From: Pyrocephalus nanus
Lineage: Eukaryota; Chordata; Aves; Passeriformes; Tyrannidae
DNA: 64,000 bases
Direction: 5' to 3'
NCBI GenBank assembly: GCA_038380795.1
Contig: CM076267.1
Coordinates: forward strand, 10,275,501-10,339,500
Part shown: piece by piece, positions 61,000-64,000 of the stretch
Position numbering within the stretch: position 1 is the stretch's first letter
Layout of the letters: each line of letters opens with the position of its first letter
Position numbers and translations under genes: made by a program
The notes under the pieces: model-generated
Told to the model about the DNA's origin: nothing
Seen by the model: the letters and a program-made list of their open reading frames with translations, nothing else
The model's database searches: none

Positions 61000-63730
61000 C
61001 TGAGGGCACGGAGCCCTCAGGATGGGGGAAAGGCAGCAGGCTGGAAGAAAGGTTGACTTGGTACTGACTGCCCCAATTCAGGCAAGGTTTCCATTTAATA
61101 AAATACTTACTCATATGTTTAAGAGAGCTTTAATGCACTGAAGCATGGCCTCAAGCCCCCTGCTGAATGTGAGTGTGGGGAGAACCAGGGAAAAGTGTGA
61201 GAGCATGGTCACTACTGGCCTGTGAAGGCAGCTCCCCTCTGCCAGCTATTTGTCATAATTACTTCAGGTTACACATGAAAAAAATTAGGTTATTTTACTT
61301 GGGTTTTACATGTGATGAAAATAACTTTATACCTTCAGATCATCAGTGTTTATTTCTATGTCACAGATCCCCACATCTTTAACAGGTCTTGCAACTCAGC
61401 ATTCTTTCCCTGTATACTTCTCAGTTTTCCAACTCGCAAATTTTCCAGCTGACACTTTCTAGCAGGGACTACATTTTAAATCAAGGTTCATTCTCCAAAA
61501 TTGTCTGCACTGAGTGTTCTTACTTAGTAGGTCTCTGTGTAATAGAGAGACACTACTGGGTGAAGCTTGGACACAGCTTTGGCATCTTGCCATGGCAACC
61601 TCTCTTTTAGCCATGAGGAAGAACTGACTAAATGCAATTCACTTTAATGCACTAAAACTTCCTGTATCTGTAATAATGATTTCATTTAAAACTACATGAT
61701 TTTGGGATCATGGAAAAAACAGATATCTAGAGAATAAATTCATAGGATTTTCAAATAAACTGTTACAACACCAAAATAATTCCAAGCTCTGTTCAGAGGC
61801 CTGAAAATCATATTGATTTGTGGGCAACATAGTGGCCATTGAATTTTTGTTTCTGAGGCACTAACCTAACGCTAGATTTTTCTTCCATCATATTGCAGAG
61901 GACCAGAGGACACAGAGAACTCTGCCTAAAGCTTTAGTTGGAACACTTATTTTTTTCCTGTATTAGCAGCAAAGGATCATATTAAGAGGTCTAGCAGATT
62001 GTAGCAGACTGAAAAATGATTACCCCTGTCTTTTAGGAAAATGAGAGCAGGGCCTGGGAAGAAATGCCTGATAAAGTTCATAAATGTCCATCAAGTGCTA
62101 AGCTGAGGACCATAAAACCTTCCTCCTTCTCTCTAAGCTCTGTACTGACAGCAAACCATGTTACAAAGCGTAATGATTATTTCAGGCTAAATTTTTCTTT
62201 GTTTTTTACTTTTTTTTTTTTTAAGAAAAGATGGAAGTCTATGGGTAATTTTTCACCTGCAATCTGAGTTAGCTGAATTCAGAAGAGGAACAATGATATT
62301 CTCTATTTTTACTGCCTATTATTAAGTGCTGGTTTCCAGTTTTGTTTAAATGCCAGTTATGAGGATTCAATTTACCCCCTCCGAGGGGGATGTCTGGTAT
62401 CATTCTGAGAGTAATAACTGCAATATATTATGTTAATTGGGCTCTAATAAGCTTCACAGTGCTTTTGCTTCCAAACAAGAATGGAAATGTCATTTTTTAA
62501 ACACAGTGCACCAAGCAGCTGTCTATACCTGCACCACCTTATTTCTGAAGCTGAGAATAGGGGGAACAGCACAGATTTCCTGGGCATTACAGAGAACGTA
62601 AGGAAAGCCCAAAAGGTCTAACTACCATTAACACAGTCTTCTCTGTTTGAGAAACTAGGAAATCCCACATGAAGAGTTGGTTTCATCGAGATGGCCTCCC
62701 CTGTCAGCAGCCTCCAGTGAACTTTAAATAATGAATTTTAGGGCTGTTGTCCCATGTATCATCAATCTCAAAGACGAGGAGTCTCCAGCAGTGAATATCT
62801 CTTCTGTTTAACTCTCAATAGAACTGTATTTCATGCAATTAATGTCAGGTGCTGCTTGTGCATTTTGATCATTTCATTTACTTACAGGACAAGAAATGAT
62901 CATGACCACAAATCCAAGGCATCTTTTGCACTCACTAAAATTTGGCAGGAAGCCTGCAGGGTTATGCAGGCTTTAGCAGACTCTCAGGGATAAATGGGGA
63001 TTATACCAGTTACCCTAATTAATATTTTGCTATTAGACAAACTAGGGACAATGACCTTTAAAGACGAGCAAGAAGAATCCCCTCCTGTGTCCAAAAGAGA
63101 TTAATATATGCAATTGCATACATTTTTATCAGTATAGATTTTGAGTATAAGACATCATGGCCACCTTATATTTCTCATTTTGGCATGACAGAAAATAAAC
63201 AGGAGAGTTTTCTCTCAGCTTCACTTTAAACCTTTGCACCTGAACAACTCTTCCGTTTGCAGAACAGAAACCCCAGAATCTTGATAATTCATACTGTTTT
63301 GATAAAGGCAATGATCCCTCAAGAGAGTTTCTTACTCCTAACACGGACTGTGCTCCTCAGTACCAAGCAGCCAAGCTGGGGCAGGCACAGAGGACCCTCA
63401 GCTGCAGGGGCACAGCTGCTGGAGGTCTGGGGGGTTGGTAGCCTCAAGTCTCCCACCACATCTGCCTCGGTGCCCCTCCTGCTGCCCCGCCAGCTGGCCA
63501 GGATGAGCAGAGCTGTGCCACAGGGTTCCACGCCATTGACCCCTTTCAAATCTGAGTTTTCCATCTATGCTGATCTGTTATTGGCCAGTTTCCAGCAGCA
63601 CACAACTGCTCCTCTGCCACTGCTCATCCATGCAGACCTCTTTCTAAAGCCTGCCTCCTTCCTTCCCTCCCCTTCATTAGGCTTCTGTGCAGTTCTTCCA
63701 CAAAATGCTCTTCCTCTCATTAATGTCTTA
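61000..63730. other. intronic stretch, no gene seen; T13 run
   Basis: Nothing recognised apart from T13 at 62210-62222. The 191-codon plus-strand frame at 63257-63832 lies in a GC-richer patch and overlaps the minus-strand LINE relic. Its composition is dominated by Pro, Ser and Leu and I do not regard it as a gene. Confidence 0.45.
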
Positions 63731-63738
63731 AAGTATCA

Positions 63739-63919
63739 CCAGAAGCTGGCTGACCATGACCTCCCCAGCCAGTCCTCACCCTGCTTGTCCCCAGGCAAAA
63801 TACACTTTTCCAGGTGTTTTTTTACCACTTGAGAAATCTTCCAATAAGTTTCCTGTCCTCACAGCAGATGTTAAGTAAACTAGCCTGCAGTTTTCCGGTT
63901 CATCTCCTAACCATTTAAA
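63739..63919 (-). mobile_element. degenerate CR1/L2-clade LINE reverse-transcriptase fragment
   Basis: Seen on the minus strand: one frame (63839-63919) reads FKWLGDEPENCRLVYLTSAV and ends GNLLE. The next frame (63739-63840) begins KISQVVKKHLEKCILPGDKQ and continues to GRSWSAS before a stop. Family knowledge: the fingers of CR1/L2 LINE reverse transcriptases read FKKGD..D..NYRPVSLTS..GK.LE, then I.KHLE....I...QHGF..GRSC. Motifs, order and spacing agree across the two frames, so this is a frameshifted relic. Upstream, another frame has EGPDNI, like the KS.GPDGI motif, with the sequence between largely deleted. The element may continue past the window end. Confidence 0.75.
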
Positions 63920-64000
63920 AATAATAAAAATATGTTGTCTGGTCCTTCACTTTCCTCAGAAACCCTTCTGAAGAGAGTGATTTCAAATAGGTCCATTTAT

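Larger units (their letters stand above)
11008..64000 (-). other. KALRN: KALRN first intron (partial, at least 53 kb)
   Basis: Everything above 11007 lies upstream of the exon on the coding strand. Kalirin transcripts use alternative first exons; the N-terminal peptide I know best starts MTDRFWDQWYLWYL and another starts MNPPEGAAEEGG. I looked for sequence that could encode these on the minus strand and found none. I also saw no CpG-rich promoter-like block. The stretch is therefore most simply read as intron 1 continuing beyond the window. Short untranslated first exons or lineage-specific exons could be missed by eye. Confidence 0.75.

Noticed and set aside
63257..63832. 191-codon plus-strand frame with VPQGS and IYADLLLAS, which look like reverse-transcriptase motifs
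   Set aside because: The spacing between the two motifs is too short, the YADD pair is incomplete, and nothing else in the frame fits. The clear LINE motifs here are on the opposite strand, so this is a coincidence.
1..64000. CRISPR arrays, operons, phage or other prokaryotic systems
   Set aside because: No regularly spaced repeats and no dense coding; splice-bounded exon, CR1 and SINE relics show a vertebrate intron.

Overview
The window looks like vertebrate, most probably avian, nuclear DNA. Three things suggest this: a CR1 LINE 3' tail at 21010-21104 with the bird/reptile-type ATTCTATG repeat, several very old MIR-like SINE relics, and otherwise low repeat density with no mammalian Alu, B1 or L1. 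There are no bacterial-style operons, no CpG island that I can see, no rRNA or tRNA gene, and no CRISPR array. I cannot name the species.

The only coding sequence I can support is one 75-nt internal exon on the minus strand at 10933-11007. It has a branch-point-like site, a polypyrimidine tract, an AG acceptor and a GTGAGC donor. It encodes a 25-residue stretch that reads SFRNDGLKAADVLPIL... and ends ...VAFVSG. I recognise this as the second coding exon of KALRN (kalirin), next to the start of the N-terminal Sec14/CRAL-TRIO domain. Kalirin is a large synaptic Rho-GEF. The paralogue TRIO has clearly different residues here.

The rest of the window is therefore intron of KALRN on the minus strand. 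Positions 1-10932 are the 3'-ward intron; the next exon, which should begin with GRDKRGG, is not in the window. Positions 11008-64000 are at least 53 kb of the first intron; no recognisable first exon or promoter is present.

The intronic DNA holds simple repeats and old transposon relics. The simple repeats include C15 in a hairpin loop at 2598-2643, a G-quadruplex-prone tract at 5383-5414, A19 at 19372-19390, G15 at 43065-43079 and a G/T-rich block at 45520-45742. The transposon relics are MIR-like SINEs at 2275-2390, 15672-15766, an inverted pair at 17738-18065, and 60819-60990; the CR1 tail; a LINE open-frame scrap at 39357-39518; and a frameshifted LINE reverse-transcriptase relic at 63739-63919. 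Several AT-rich patches with homeodomain or octamer cores resemble conserved intronic enhancers, but that needs an alignment to test.

I found no previously undescribed biological system. Open reading frames of 60-197 codons elsewhere look like chance frames in non-coding DNA.
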